From JABWAJ01 sp038323375 (GTDB taxonomy: Bacteria > Bacteroidota > Bacteroidia > Chitinophagales > Saprospiraceae): DNA of 64,000 nucleotides. The DNA lies in NCBI GenBank assembly GCA_038323375.1, contig JBBQGV010000023.1, positions 1 through 64,000 of the forward strand, given 5' to 3'. Of the stretch, positions 34,205-43,327 are shown one piece after another. The translations under genes were made by a program, and so were the position numbers. Below the pieces are notes generated by a model that saw only the letters and a list, made by a program, of their open reading frames with translations, was not told the origin of the DNA and did no database searches. Each line of letters begins with the position of its first letter. The stretch's first letter is position 1.

Positions 34205-35410
34205 TCAGAGTTCCAGATCTATGTCAAACGCTTCGTGCCAGGGCAGGCCGCAGCGGTTCAGTTCGGTCATAAACGGATCGGGATCCATTTGTTCTACATT
34301 AAAAACCCCTTTGCCCGACCACTTACCCTGCAACACCATCATCGCGCCGATCATGGCCGGTACGCCAGTGGTGTAGGAAACAGCCTGGGTGCCCGTTTCT
34401 TTGTACGCTTCCGGGTGGCTGCAATTGTTCCACACATAATAGGTGCGTTCTTTGCCGTCTTTGATGCCCCGAATGCGGCAACCGATGGACGTAAAACCGG
34501 AATAGTTTTCGCCAAGTTCGCCCGGATCCGGCAGCACTGCTTTGAGGAATTCCAGCGGCACAATATCCACGCCTTTGAACCGCACCGGTTCGATGCCCGC
34601 CATGCCAATGTTCTGGATCACACGCAGGTGGGTGAGGTATTCGTCGCCGAAGGTCATCCAAAAGCGCGCCCGCTTCAGGGTTGGATAGTGCTTCACGAGG
34701 CTTTCCAATTCTTCGTGGTACAGCACGTATGAGTTTTTTGGACCAATTTCGGGATAGTTCAGTGCTTTCATAACAGAGTGCGGCGGAATTTCCACCCACT
34801 CGCCGTTTTCGTAATACCGTCCATTCTGGGTAATCTCGCGGATGTTGATTTCCGGATTAAAATTAGTGGCAAACGCCTTGCCGTGGCTGCCTGCGTTTGC
34901 GTCTACGATGTCGAGGTAATGGATTTCGTCAAAGTAGTGTTTTGCGGCGTAGGCCGTGAAAACATTCGTTACGCCCGGATCGAATCCGCAACCCAACAAG
35001 GCCATAATGCCGCGTTCTGCAAAGCGCTCCTGATAGGCCCACTGCCAGTGGTATTCAAATTTTGCAACGTCTTTGGGTTCGTAATTCGCCGTATCCATAT
35101 AATTGACGCCCGTTTCCAAACAAGCGTCCATGATGGTCAGATCCTGGTAAGGGAGCGCAACATGGATGACGAGGTCAGGTTTAAAAGAGCGGATCAGCGC
35201 AACCAATTCGGGCACGTTTTCCGCGTCCACCGCAGCGGTTTCGAAGCTTTTGTGGCTGGTATCGCGTTTCACCGCAACGGCAATTTCATCACATTTGGAT
35301 TTGGTACGGCTGGCAAGCAGGATGTCCGAAAATACTTCCGGATGCTGGGCACATTTGTAGGCTACGACCCGGCCAACGCCGCCTGCACCGATGATAAGCG
35401 CTCTTGACAT
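34205..35410 (-). CDS. carboxynorspermidine synthase (saccharopine dehydrogenase family)
   Basis: 401 residues. The N-terminal Rossmann motif is MSRALIIGAGGVGRVVAYKC, with LLASRTKSKCDEIA for NADP(H). The family signature in the C-terminal half, SIGCRIRGIKDGKERTYYVW and then TGTQAVSYTTGVPAMIGAMM, is typical of carboxy(nor)spermidine dehydrogenases. It condenses aspartate semialdehyde with putrescine or diaminopropane and reduces the product. NspC decarboxylase, needed next, is not in the window. This is the alternative, SAM-decarboxylase-independent route to spermidine or norspermidine. Confidence 0.85.
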   Translation of the reverse strand: MSRALIIGAGGVGRVVAYKCAQHPEVFSDILLASRTKSKCDEIAVAVKRDTSHKSFETAAVDAENVPELVALIRSFKPDLVIHVALPYQDLTIMDACLETGVNYMDTANYEPKDVAKFEYHWQWAYQERFAERGIMALLGCGFDPGVTNVFTAYAAKHYFDEIHYLDIVDANAGSHGKAFATNFNPEINIREITQNGRYYENGEWVEIPPHSVMKALNYPEIGPKNSYVLYHEELESLVKHYPTLKRARFWMTFGDEYLTHLRVIQNIGMAGIEPVRFKGVDIVPLEFLKAVLPDPGELGENYSGFTSIGCRIRGIKDGKERTYYVWNNCSHPEAYKETGTQAVSYTTGVPAMIGAMMVLQGKWSGKGVFNVEQMDPDPFMTELNRCGLPWHEAFDIDLEL

Positions 35411-35443
35411 GAAGTTTGCGTATTTTATGTTGATTGAAAAATG

Positions 35444-36850
35444 CTATAACCCCAACTCCTTCCCCTTCTCCAGCATAAACGCATGCGCGGAAGCATGATT
35501 GTTTTCGATGACCCCATCGAGGATGGCATCGCGGATGGCGTTTTTGATCACACCTACTTCTTTGCCGGGCGGGATGCCGAAGGTGCTCATGATCTCTTCG
35601 CCGCTCACCGGAGGTTGCCAGTTGCGGAGGTGGTCTTTTTCCTCTACCTCTTTCAGGCGTTGGCGCACCAATTCATAGTTTTCTAAGTACCCTTTGACTT
35701 TTTCCGGATTTTTGGAAGTGATATCGGCTTCACAGAGCAGCATGAGGTCGTCAATATCGTCACCTGCATCAAACAACAAGCGCCGGATGGCCGAATCGGT
35801 GATATTTTCTTTGGTCAGGCTGATGGGACGCAGGTGCAATTGCACGAGTTTTTGCACGAATTTCATCTTGTGATCCATCGGCAGCTTCAACCGGCTGAAA
35901 ATGCGCGGCGTCATGGCAGCACCAAGGGCTTCGTGGCCATGGAAAGTCCATCCCTGATCCGGGAAATAGCGCTTGGTTGGCGGTTTGGCGATGTCGTGCA
36001 GGATGGCCGCCCAACGCAGCCACAGGTCGTCGGTTTTCCGGCAAAGGTTGTCTAAGACCTGGAGGGTATGGTAAAAATTGTCTTTGTGTCCCTTGCCGTT
36101 GCGCACTTCCACGCCTTGCAGGGCAGCCATTTCAGGAAAAATAATTTGCAACAGCCCCGTATCGAACAGCAGTTTAAAACCCACCGAAGGTTGAGCGCAC
36201 TGGATAATTTTGTTCAGCTCCCCGGTAATGCGTTCGTAGGAGACAATATTGATGCGTTGCTTGTATTTGGAAATCCCCTGAAGGGTCGTTTCATCAATTT
36301 TAAAATCCAATTGGGTAGCGAAGCGAATGGCACGCATCATCCGCAGCGGGTCGTCAGAAAAAGTTTTCCCAGGCTCCAATGGCGTTTTGAGGAGCTTTTC
36401 TTCTAAATGGTGCAGGCCGTCGAAAGGGTCTACAATGCTGCCGAAGTCCCCTTCATTGAGGCTTACTGCCAAGGCATTGATGGTGAAATCGCGGCGGTTT
36501 TGGTCGTCTTCCAGGGTGCCTTCTTCCACACTGGGCTTGCGCGAATCCTGTCGGTAAGATTCTCTTCGGGCGCCCACAAACTCGATTTCCATGTCGTTGT
36601 GTTTCAGCATGGCGGTTCCAAAGCGGCTGTAAACAGCAACACGCGGCATGGGGCGAAGTTTGGCTGCAACTTTTTCAGCTAATTCGATGCCGCTGCCCAC
36701 ACATACAATGTCCATGTCTTTCGAGGGGCGCGCCAGCAGGCGGTCGCGCACATAACCACCCACGACATAAGCCGGGTAGCCCAGTTCGTGCGCAGCCTCG
36801 CTAACGATTTGAAAAATTTTTCGCTCAAAATCCTGTATCTTAAAAACCAC
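35444..36850 (-). CDS. CCA-adding tRNA nucleotidyltransferase with HD domain
   Basis: 468 residues from a GTG; no ATG precedes the conserved part. The pol-beta head has VVGGYVRDRLL, KDMDIVC (catalytic Asp pair) and EGTLEDDQNRRDFTINALAV. A PolyA_pol RNA-binding region (KTFSDDPLRMMRAIRFATQL) follows. An HD domain is at ~245-330 (HTLQVLDNL, WAAILHDIAKPPTKRY). This layout fits class II CCA-adding enzymes with an added phosphohydrolase domain. It repairs or completes the tRNA 3' end. It is 12 bp downstream of dusB. Confidence 0.88.
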   Translation of the reverse strand: MVFKIQDFERKIFQIVSEAAHELGYPAYVVGGYVRDRLLARPSKDMDIVCVGSGIELAEKVAAKLRPMPRVAVYSRFGTAMLKHNDMEIEFVGARRESYRQDSRKPSVEEGTLEDDQNRRDFTINALAVSLNEGDFGSIVDPFDGLHHLEEKLLKTPLEPGKTFSDDPLRMMRAIRFATQLDFKIDETTLQGISKYKQRINIVSYERITGELNKIIQCAQPSVGFKLLFDTGLLQIIFPEMAALQGVEVRNGKGHKDNFYHTLQVLDNLCRKTDDLWLRWAAILHDIAKPPTKRYFPDQGWTFHGHEALGAAMTPRIFSRLKLPMDHKMKFVQKLVQLHLRPISLTKENITDSAIRRLLFDAGDDIDDLMLLCEADITSKNPEKVKGYLENYELVRQRLKEVEEKDHLRNWQPPVSGEEIMSTFGIPPGKEVGVIKNAIRDAILDGVIENNHASAHAFMLEKGKELGL

Positions 36851-36862
36851 GTCGCTTTTATT

Positions 36863-37858
36863 TTAGGCAAGCTCGGTTGCCATACTGAACTGTTGTTCGA
36901 TTTCATCCAAAATGCTGAAGAGAATTTCCGGTGAATATTCGGTGACCAACAGTTTTCGGTATTCTTTAATGTTGGGGTAGCCGCGGAAATAGTTCGTGTA
37001 ATGCCTGCGCATTTCCACCACCCCTAATTTTTCACCTTTCCATTCGATTGAACTGCGCAAGTGCTCCCGGGCTGCGTTTACGCGATCGGAGGTTTCCGGA
37101 GGCGGCAACAATTCGCCGGTGGCGAAGTAGTGTTTAATTTCGCGGAAAATCCAGGGGTAACCAATGCTGGCCCTTCCGATCATGATGCCATCCACGCCGT
37201 AGCGGTCGCGGAATAATTTTGCTTTTTCCGGACTGTCCACGTCGCCATTGCCGAAAATCGGAATGTTCATGCGCGGGTTTTCCTTTACTTTTGCAATCCA
37301 TTCCCAGTTGGCTTCGCCTTTGTACATCTGTTTCCGGGTGCGGGCATGGATAGAAAGCGCCTGAATGCCAATGTCCTGGAGCCTTTCTGCCACATCGAGG
37401 ATGTTGATGGTGTTGTCGTCCCAGCCCAAACGGGTTTTTACCGTTACGGGTTTATCGGTCGCTTTTACAATGGCTTCCGTCAAGCGCACCATAAGGGGGA
37501 TGTCCTGCAGCAGGCCTGCCCCGGCCATTTTGCAGGCAACCTTATTCACCGGGCAGCCGTAATTGATGTCTATAATATCGGGATTGTGCGCGGCTATGAT
37601 TTCTGCGGCCTGCACCATGCTCTCCAATTGCCCGCCAAAAAACTGGATGCCAATGGGCCGCTCGTAGTCGAAAATATCGAGCTTTTGCCAGCTCGATTTT
37701 GCATCGTGGACGAGGCCGTCAGAAGAGATGAATTCCGTGTACATCAAATCAGCGCCCTGGCGTTTGCACAAAGCGCGAAACGGCGGGTCGCTCACGTCTT
37801 CCATGGGCGCCAGCAACAGCGGGAATTCTCCGATTTCAACCGAGCCGATTTTTACCAT
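36863..37858 (-). CDS. dusB: tRNA-dihydrouridine synthase (DusB type)
   Basis: 331 residues. FMN-barrel motifs are LLLAPMEDVSDPPFRALCKR, IGIQFFGG and DIIDINYGCPVNKVACKMAG, with the catalytic Cys at position 102, then VTVKTRLGWDD, IHARTRKQMYKG and VDGIMIGRASIGYPWIFREI. It reduces uridine in tRNA D-loops using NADPH. It forms an RNA-processing pair with the CCA-adding enzyme. Confidence 0.93.
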   Translation of the reverse strand: MVKIGSVEIGEFPLLLAPMEDVSDPPFRALCKRQGADLMYTEFISSDGLVHDAKSSWQKLDIFDYERPIGIQFFGGQLESMVQAAEIIAAHNPDIIDINYGCPVNKVACKMAGAGLLQDIPLMVRLTEAIVKATDKPVTVKTRLGWDDNTINILDVAERLQDIGIQALSIHARTRKQMYKGEANWEWIAKVKENPRMNIPIFGNGDVDSPEKAKLFRDRYGVDGIMIGRASIGYPWIFREIKHYFATGELLPPPETSDRVNAAREHLRSSIEWKGEKLGVVEMRRHYTNYFRGYPNIKEYRKLLVTEYSPEILFSILDEIEQQFSMATELA

Positions 37859-37890
37859 TTTATCAGATAACAGATGTAAGAATTGTCTTT

Positions 37891-38055
37891 AGGGTCGCTG
37901 AAATAATAACTGTCCACTTTTCCAGGAGGCCTTTTGCGCCTACCCTTCGTTAGGGAACCGCCTCCCTTAGCTTTGGCTAATGTCGGGAACCCCCGCCTCG
38001 GTTAGCCACAAAATGCGTTGCCTGGCAAAAGCGACACTTATTAATTCAGCGCCCC
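37891..38055. repeat. dispersed 165-bp element, family A, copy 2 (inverted relative to copy 1)
   Basis: It begins AGGGTCGCTGAAATAATAAC and ends TTATTAATTCAGCGCCCCT, the same termini as the element at 3868-4032 but in the opposite orientation and with the same length. Internal boxes CCGCCTCCCTTAGC and CCCCCGCCTCGG are also shared. It sits 32 bp upstream of the dusB start. Confidence 0.8.
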
Positions 38056-38421
38056 TTTAGGAGCGTGTCGTAAATAACTTCGCGCAAAAATAAGGCGAAT
38101 TGCGCCAAAACCGGCCTTTGTTTTAAAAAACAATTCTGATCGTGGTCTCTATAAGCTTTTTTTGTTGCAAGGAGTTCATGGAAAGCAGGTTTTAACCCAG
38201 CCCTTCGTGAGCTAAAAAATAACATGGGGTTCCACGGAGTTGCTCCCAGCCCTCGGTGAGACTCTGCGAGTTTCACGGCGTAAACGCAACAGGCAAGTAA
38301 CTATACACTATATTTAGTGTCCGTCCATTTAGTCCGTGTCTGCTCTTTAGAGTTCGAGAGCAAGGCATGCGAAGACCCAAAAGCGGAAGTTTACTCGCGT
38401 AAATGACCAATTTTGAGCCTA

Positions 38422-38628
38422 AGGAACGTCGCAATAATAAGTTCCTCTTTTCGGCGTGAGGATTTTTTCATCGGACAAGGCGCGAGGAGAGCGCGTAACC
38501 AAAGCTACGGGACCGACGAAGGCAATTGCGCCGACTGAAAGCAATTGCGGGAAGTCCGGTGGAAATGCAAGTTCGGCGTAGCCAAAAAGCCGCCGCCCAA
38601 ATCGGGAAGTTATTTTTGCGACGTTCCT
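38422..38628. repeat. dispersed inverted-repeat element, family B, copy 1
   Basis: 207 bp with terminal inverted repeats AGGAACGTCGCAATAATAA / TTATTTTTGCGACGTTCCT (18 of 19 matching). The inside is nearly identical to 41195-41382, except for a 19-bp duplication of a GCAATTGC-containing piece here. No ORF with a domain is inside. MITE-like. Confidence 0.8.
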
Positions 38629-38668
38629 AAACATAACGCAGCTATCGGACTATAAAGACAGACACTAT

Positions 38669-40150
38669 TTATGCCGCATCAACAAAAAACATCTCGACAT
38701 TCCCAATGTTTTTAGCCGGAATATGGCCACGGGGCGTAAACTTGAAATGATCTTTTACGAATTTGTAAGTCGTACCGGAAACATTTACCTTGCCGGGCTC
38801 GCTGCCTTCTTCCATGCGCGCGGCCACATTCACGGTATTGCCCCAGATGTCGTAAGCAAATTTATGCGTGCCCACCACGCCCGCTACTAAAGGGCCTGTG
38901 TGGATTCCGATGCGCACATCGAAGGCAGGCGTATTATTGCGCTCTTTTTCTGCTTTCCAGGTTTCTATAAACTGCCGCATTTCCAGCGCAGCCTCCACCA
39001 CCCGAACGGGATGGTCGTTATCATTGGGCTTCAATCCGCCGGCGCACATGTAGGCATCACCGATGGTTTTGATTTTTTCCAATTGATAGCGACCAGATAT
39101 TTCATCGAATGCGCGGAAGCAATAATCCAGTTCTTTAACCAACTGTGCGGCGGTCATGCCGGCTGCCACACGGCTGAATTCTACAAAATCGGTGAACAGC
39201 ACCGTAACCATGTCGTGTTGCCGGGCGGCCGCAGTGCCGGTCATTTTCAGTTCTTCGGCGACCGCTATGGGCAGGATATTCAACAGCAATTCATCCGAGC
39301 GCTGATGTGCAACTGCAATGTCGTGGTTTTTTTGTTCCAGCAGTTTGTTCAGTTTTCGCAGGGTTCTATACCGGTAAAACAGACCGGCTGCAATCACCAA
39401 AACGGCAACGGACATGACGGCGAGCAAGTTTCGCTGGCTACTTTGCAGGGCCAACTGGCTGTCGCGTTCGTTGAGTTCCATCTCTTGGCGCGTCAGCAAG
39501 AGCGAGTCGCCGAGCATGTGGATGGACAAAGAGTCGAGCAGGTTTTGCTGGCGCGACAACAAAAACTGCTGCCGCAATTGCGCCTCCGTCATGGCTTCCA
39601 ATTCTTTTTCTTTGGCGCGCATGGCTTTTTCAAGCGCAACTTTTTCGACGTTCAGGCTGGCAATTTGGGCGTTCATGTCGCTTTGGCGCTTGTCGGCACC
39701 GGGCATCTTGTCGTCCAGGACTTTCATGACTACATCCGGCAACTTAGGCGTTTCGATCGCCATCACCCCAGAGTTGTCCGGCGGTTGCGGCACATTGGGA
39801 TTTAACGAAGCCAGCAACGCCCGGTTTCTGCTTTTTAAATTGGCATCACCTGTCAGCGTGTTGCTTTCTTTCAGCATCCTCAAGGCTTTGGCACGGCTGC
39901 GCACCGGGTTTTTGCCGCTTTCAATCAGCGCTTTAGCGCCTTCGTGCAGGGCGATGGCCATACCTTCGTTGCTGCCGGCTTTTTGCGCTAAGCGGTAAGC
40001 GTCGTCAATCAGGCGCTGTGCCTTGTCGAAATCCTTAGACAAGCGCGCCTCTTCTGCCTGTTTGATTTTTTCGGTGAAACTGGAGGCTTGCGCAACTAAG
40101 TTATTTGCGCAAAGCAGCATGATTACGATTCCAAAAAAGTACTTGCTCAT
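38669..40150 (-). CDS. membrane class III adenylate cyclase
   Basis: 493 residues from MSKYFFGIVIMLLCANNLVA, a signal peptide; the longer reading upstream is rejected. TPR-like helices lie at ~25-115, a long coiled coil at ~155-240 (KVALEKAMRAKEKELEAMTE), one membrane segment at ~242-259, and the class III cyclase domain at ~310-490. The metal-binding aspartates are D321 (LFTDFVEFSR) and D365 (KTIGDAYMCAGG). Lys361 and Asp434 (FAYDIWGN) are the adenine-selecting residues, and NTVNVAARM holds the transition-state Asn/Arg. All catalytic residues are present, so it should make cAMP in the cytoplasm from a signal sensed outside. Confidence 0.88.
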   Translation of the reverse strand: MSKYFFGIVIMLLCANNLVAQASSFTEKIKQAEEARLSKDFDKAQRLIDDAYRLAQKAGSNEGMAIALHEGAKALIESGKNPVRSRAKALRMLKESNTLTGDANLKSRNRALLASLNPNVPQPPDNSGVMAIETPKLPDVVMKVLDDKMPGADKRQSDMNAQIASLNVEKVALEKAMRAKEKELEAMTEAQLRQQFLLSRQQNLLDSLSIHMLGDSLLLTRQEMELNERDSQLALQSSQRNLLAVMSVAVLVIAAGLFYRYRTLRKLNKLLEQKNHDIAVAHQRSDELLLNILPIAVAEELKMTGTAAARQHDMVTVLFTDFVEFSRVAAGMTAAQLVKELDYCFRAFDEISGRYQLEKIKTIGDAYMCAGGLKPNDNDHPVRVVEAALEMRQFIETWKAEKERNNTPAFDVRIGIHTGPLVAGVVGTHKFAYDIWGNTVNVAARMEEGSEPGKVNVSGTTYKFVKDHFKFTPRGHIPAKNIGNVEMFFVDAA

Positions 40151-40179
40151 AGTATAATAGTATATCTGTGTACTGGGTT

Positions 40180-41097
40180 TTAAAAAATAGACCGCCCTGT
40201 TCTGGTTGTAAACAATTCCAACGCCATCACGCCCGCCACGGAATTTCCGCGTTCGTTCAACTCCGGACTCCACACCGCAATGGCCAACAAGGTTGGGATT
40301 ACGCTGACGATGCCGCCGCCTACGCCACTTTTGCCCGGCATGCCCACCCGAAAAGCAAATTCGCCTGCTTCATCGTAAAAACCGCAGGTCATCATCACCG
40401 CGTTCAGGCGTTTGGCCTGGCTATTGGTCAAAATGCGCTCGCCCGTTGCGGGAATGACCCCGTGATTGGCCAGATAAAGAAACGCTTTCGCCAATTCGCG
40501 GCACGACATCATGATGGCGCATTGGTGAAAATAAACATCTAACACCTGCTCAATCGGGCTGACAATATTGCCGTGGCTTTTTAAAAAATTGACTAATGCC
40601 GTATTGGTAAACCCCGTTTCTCGTTCCGACCGGGCAATGTCAAAATCGTATCCAATATCAGGAATGCCGGATAATTTTCGCACAAAATCGAGGATAGCCG
40701 CTTTCGGATCGGGCAGTTGCTGGATGAGGACATCCGTCACCACCAAAGCCCCTGCGTTGATGAATGGGTTGCGCGGCTTGCCTTTTTCGTACTCCAATTG
40801 CACCAAAGAGTTGAAGGCACTGCCGGATGGCTCAATGCCTACGCGTTTCCACAGCTCCTCCCCCACCATCGCAAACGCCATTGTCAAGGTAAAAACCTTT
40901 GAAATACTTTGGATGGAAAACCGTTCGTTTGCGTCGCCAATGCTGCATTCCTGTCCCGCTAAAGTTTCGAGTGCGATGCCGAACTTCTTCGGATCGGTAT
41001 TTTTGAGTGCCGGGATGTAGCTGGCTACTTTGCCTTTGCCAAAAAGCGGCTGCACATCCCGCCGGATGCTTTCAAGGATATGCTGGTAATCGGTCAT
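40180..41097 (-). CDS. glsA: glutaminase
   Basis: 305 residues, the usual length for bacterial glutaminase. The beta-lactamase-like nucleophile motif is S64-I-S-K67 (FSIQSISKVFTL). Other family motifs are VGIEPSGSAFNSLVQLEYEK, PRNPFINAGALVV and the GMPGKSGVGGGI loop. It hydrolyses glutamine to glutamate and ammonia. Its stop is 29 bp before the cyclase start in the same direction, so co-transcription is likely. The pair is bracketed by two family-B repeats in the same orientation. Confidence 0.93.
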   Translation of the reverse strand: MTDYQHILESIRRDVQPLFGKGKVASYIPALKNTDPKKFGIALETLAGQECSIGDANERFSIQSISKVFTLTMAFAMVGEELWKRVGIEPSGSAFNSLVQLEYEKGKPRNPFINAGALVVTDVLIQQLPDPKAAILDFVRKLSGIPDIGYDFDIARSERETGFTNTALVNFLKSHGNIVSPIEQVLDVYFHQCAIMMSCRELAKAFLYLANHGVIPATGERILTNSQAKRLNAVMMTCGFYDEAGEFAFRVGMPGKSGVGGGIVSVIPTLLAIAVWSPELNERGNSVAGVMALELFTTRTGRSIF

Positions 41098-41194
41098 GGT
41101 TGCTGTAACCTATTGGCCCTGTTGCTTTACGCAAAAGAACCGGTTCTGTTATACGTTGGTTTTGGTACTTTGTTGTATTAAGGAACGTGTCCTA

Positions 41195-41382
41195 AGGAAC
41201 GTCGCAATAATAAGTTCCTCTTTTCGGCGTGAGGATTTTTTCATCGCACAAGGCGCGAAGAGAGCGCGTAGCCTAAGCTACGCGACTGACGAAGGCAATT
41301 GCGGGAAGTCCGGTGGAAACGCAAGTTCGGCGTAGCCAAAAAGCCGCCACCCAAATCGGGAAGTTATTTTTGCGACGTTCCT
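41195..41382. repeat. dispersed inverted-repeat element, family B, copy 2
   Basis: 188 bp with the same terminal inverted repeats and orientation as 38422-38628. A partial end (AGGAACGTGTCCT, 41181-41193) stands immediately to the left, as if a second, degraded copy had been there. Confidence 0.8.
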
Positions 41383-41539
41383 AAGCTCAAAATTACCATT
41401 TCGATTAAACTGGCAGGCATTTTTTTGGGGTTGGAATGGAAAGGAAGGAATAATTTTTACTTTTAGAGATTCTTTGCGGGAGAATCATTCGCTGAAAGAG
41501 CGCTTCGTTTCCCGAGAAGGGCGCAAAGGGTACGCCAAT

Positions 41540-41657
41540 TCCGCAAAGTGTGATGCCCTCTAACTTAGCGCCCTTTGCGAGACCTTTGCGGACTTTGGGG
41601 GAAATAGTCTCCCGCTAAGTCCGCAAAGCGTGATGCCAGCTTAGCACCCTTTGCGGG
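41540..41657. repeat. two copies of a ~38-bp CGCAAAG...CTTTGCG unit
   Basis: The unit TCCGCAAAGTGTGATGCC...CTTAGC-CCCTTTGCG occurs at 41540-41579 and 41620-41655. Each copy has inverted CGCAAAG/CTTTGCG ends, with more half-sites around them. It lies just before the BASS transporter gene. Confidence 0.6.
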
Positions 41658-41680
41658 AAACAACCACTTAACAAATCAAC

Positions 41681-42574
41681 ATGGATACCCTTGACACCAT
41701 ACAAATCAACTTTAAGCCGGAACAATTAGCGCTTTTGAATGCCTGCTTAGCGTTTTTGATGTTCGGTGTGGCGCTGGATTTGAAAACGACCCATTTTCAA
41801 TACGTTTGGCAACATCCCAAGGCTTCCTTGGTGGGCCTCACTTCACAAATCATTCTTTTGCCAGCATTGACGCTGGGGTTGATCTACGTATTGCAACCAC
41901 CTGTAAGTGTAGCTTTGGGCATGGCGTTGGTGGCCGCTTGTCCGGGCGGGAATGTGTCCAATTTTGCAGTACACCTTTCCAAAGGCAATACGGCGCTGTC
42001 TGTGACGCTGACGTCCGTATCTACCATCGCGGCGATCATCACCACGCCGCTTATTTTTTCCATTGTCGTTCAATTTCTGCCAGAAGCGGGTTCGCCAGAT
42101 AAAGGGATTGCGGTTTCGCCCGGACAAATGCTGGGCTCCATTGTGCAACTGATTTTGATTCCATTATTAGCCGGCATGGCATTGGCTTATCGTTTCCCAA
42201 AGTTCACCGACCGCATCCGGCGCCCGATACGCATCCTATCCTTAGTTGTTTTCATTGCTTTTATCATCGTGGCCATTGCAGCCAATCTGGAAAACATCTA
42301 CCAGCATCTTTCGCTGGTATTTTTTATTGTGCTGATCCACAACGGCTTGGCGCTACTCACCGGATACAGATTTGCGCGCCTGTTTCGCCTGCCGGTGACC
42401 GACGCGCGTGCAATTGCCATCGAAACGGGCATCCAAAATTCCGGCCTCGGGCTTATTCTCATTTTTAATTATTTCGACGGCATGGGCGGCATGGCGATGA
42501 TCGCGGCGTGGTGGGGCGTGTGGCATTTGGTTTCGGTGTTTGCACTGGCGATGTGGTGGGGAAGACACGACTGA
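41681..42574 (+). CDS. bile acid:sodium symporter (BASS) family transporter
   Basis: 297 residues with nine to ten hydrophobic segments. Family motifs are LAFLMFGVALDLKTTHF, VAACPGGNVSNFAVHLSKGN (with the crossover-region Pro-Gly-Gly-Asn) and ETGIQNSGLGLILIFNYFDG. It carries an organic anion with sodium; BASS members in bacteria take keto acids, pantoate and similar, and the substrate here cannot be told. Confidence 0.85.
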   Translation: MDTLDTIQINFKPEQLALLNACLAFLMFGVALDLKTTHFQYVWQHPKASLVGLTSQIILLPALTLGLIYVLQPPVSVALGMALVAACPGGNVSNFAVHLSKGNTALSVTLTSVSTIAAIITTPLIFSIVVQFLPEAGSPDKGIAVSPGQMLGSIVQLILIPLLAGMALAYRFPKFTDRIRRPIRILSLVVFIAFIIVAIAANLENIYQHLSLVFFIVLIHNGLALLTGYRFARLFRLPVTDARAIAIETGIQNSGLGLILIFNYFDGMGGMAMIAAWWGVWHLVSVFALAMWWGRHD

Positions 42575-43327
42575 GGCAACAGCCCGCTGTGCTTTGCGCG
42601 AAAGCGGAAGGTGTTGTCAAAACCTGGCCATGAGCAGTACTCGGGTTTTAATCAAAAATATAGGGCATTCTCCGGGGCGTTGTTGAACTAAGCCTACGGC
42701 AACAGCTCCGCACCAAGCCAACCAGCACCCCTGATTCAAAGATAAAAAAGAAGTGCTGACGCGGATGCGCGAACGCATCATGTACGGAAGAAGAAGTGAT
42801 TGCGCACCTGAACAGCTACCGGGAGCGCAAAAATAGGTTGCAAAATACTCGAGTTGGGTGGAAGAAGCAAGCATAACAGAAGAATTTGTTTGGATTTACG
42901 CATAAGTGCCGGTTGCGGGTGGAAAGAATGCCGTAATACCGGATTTTCCGTTAGCGACCAACCTCCCACACTGTCAACATCATGCGCTCGTTCCGGCCTT
43001 TGGCCGTAAACGGATCAAAGCTACAGGCTCCAGCCCGGCGGGAACCAACACTAAATCAAAATCCCGGCTGTCGGCACAAAACCCATATCGTTCCAAAATA
43101 GCATCGCAACGAGCAGGGCCGTGGAAAAGGTAAGTGCTTGTAGTCGAGTAGCGCTTGGAACCAACGGGGGGAATTGTGAAACTATAGCCTAAAAAATGAA
43201 GCGCGTATGATCTTCACACGCCGCTCATCCCGACCACGGTCGGGGCGGAAGACAAGCCGCGACGGATTGCAAATCCGCGCGAGCAAGGCCGGGTTTGGGA
43301 ACACTTTATACGAGCGGGTTTTATTTT
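42575..43327. other. gene-free stretch, mostly repeat copy A
   Basis: 753 bp. 42575-42950 shows no recognisable gene or repeat. 42956-43316 is the first copy of the direct repeat that brackets the toxin-antitoxin pair. Confidence 0.55.
42956..43316. repeat. bracketing direct repeat, copy A
   Basis: Two blocks match the second copy. Block 1 (42956-43111) includes GCTCGTTCCGGCC, ACGGATCAAAGCT, GGCTCCAGCCCGGC and CCCGGCTGTCGG. Block 2 (43217-43316) includes CACGCCGCTCATCCCGACCA, GAAGACAAGCCGCGACGGAT and GGGTTTGGGAACACTTTAT. About 105 bp between the blocks is unique to this copy. It is non-coding and contains CCGACC-a-CGGTCGG and other hairpins. Confidence 0.75.

Larger units (their letters stand above)
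37859..38668. other. gene-free stretch with two dispersed repeats
   Basis: 810 bp. It contains the second copy of family A and the first copy of family B. Between them (38060-38420) there are only small hairpins and short ORFs without recognisable domains, for example a minus-strand reading ending at 38046. Confidence 0.6.
41098..41680. other. gene-free stretch with family-B element and CGCAAAG repeats
   Basis: 583 bp. After the family-B copy comes a plain A/T-rich part, then the CGCAAAG/CTTTGCG repeats. No gene is supported. Confidence 0.6.

Noticed and set aside
38900..39805. 301-residue plus-strand ORF
   Set aside because: Antisense to the adenylate cyclase; Gln/His/Phe-rich with no domain.
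42617..42874. possible transposase scrap, minus strand
   Set aside because: No conserved transposase motif could be recognised in any frame.
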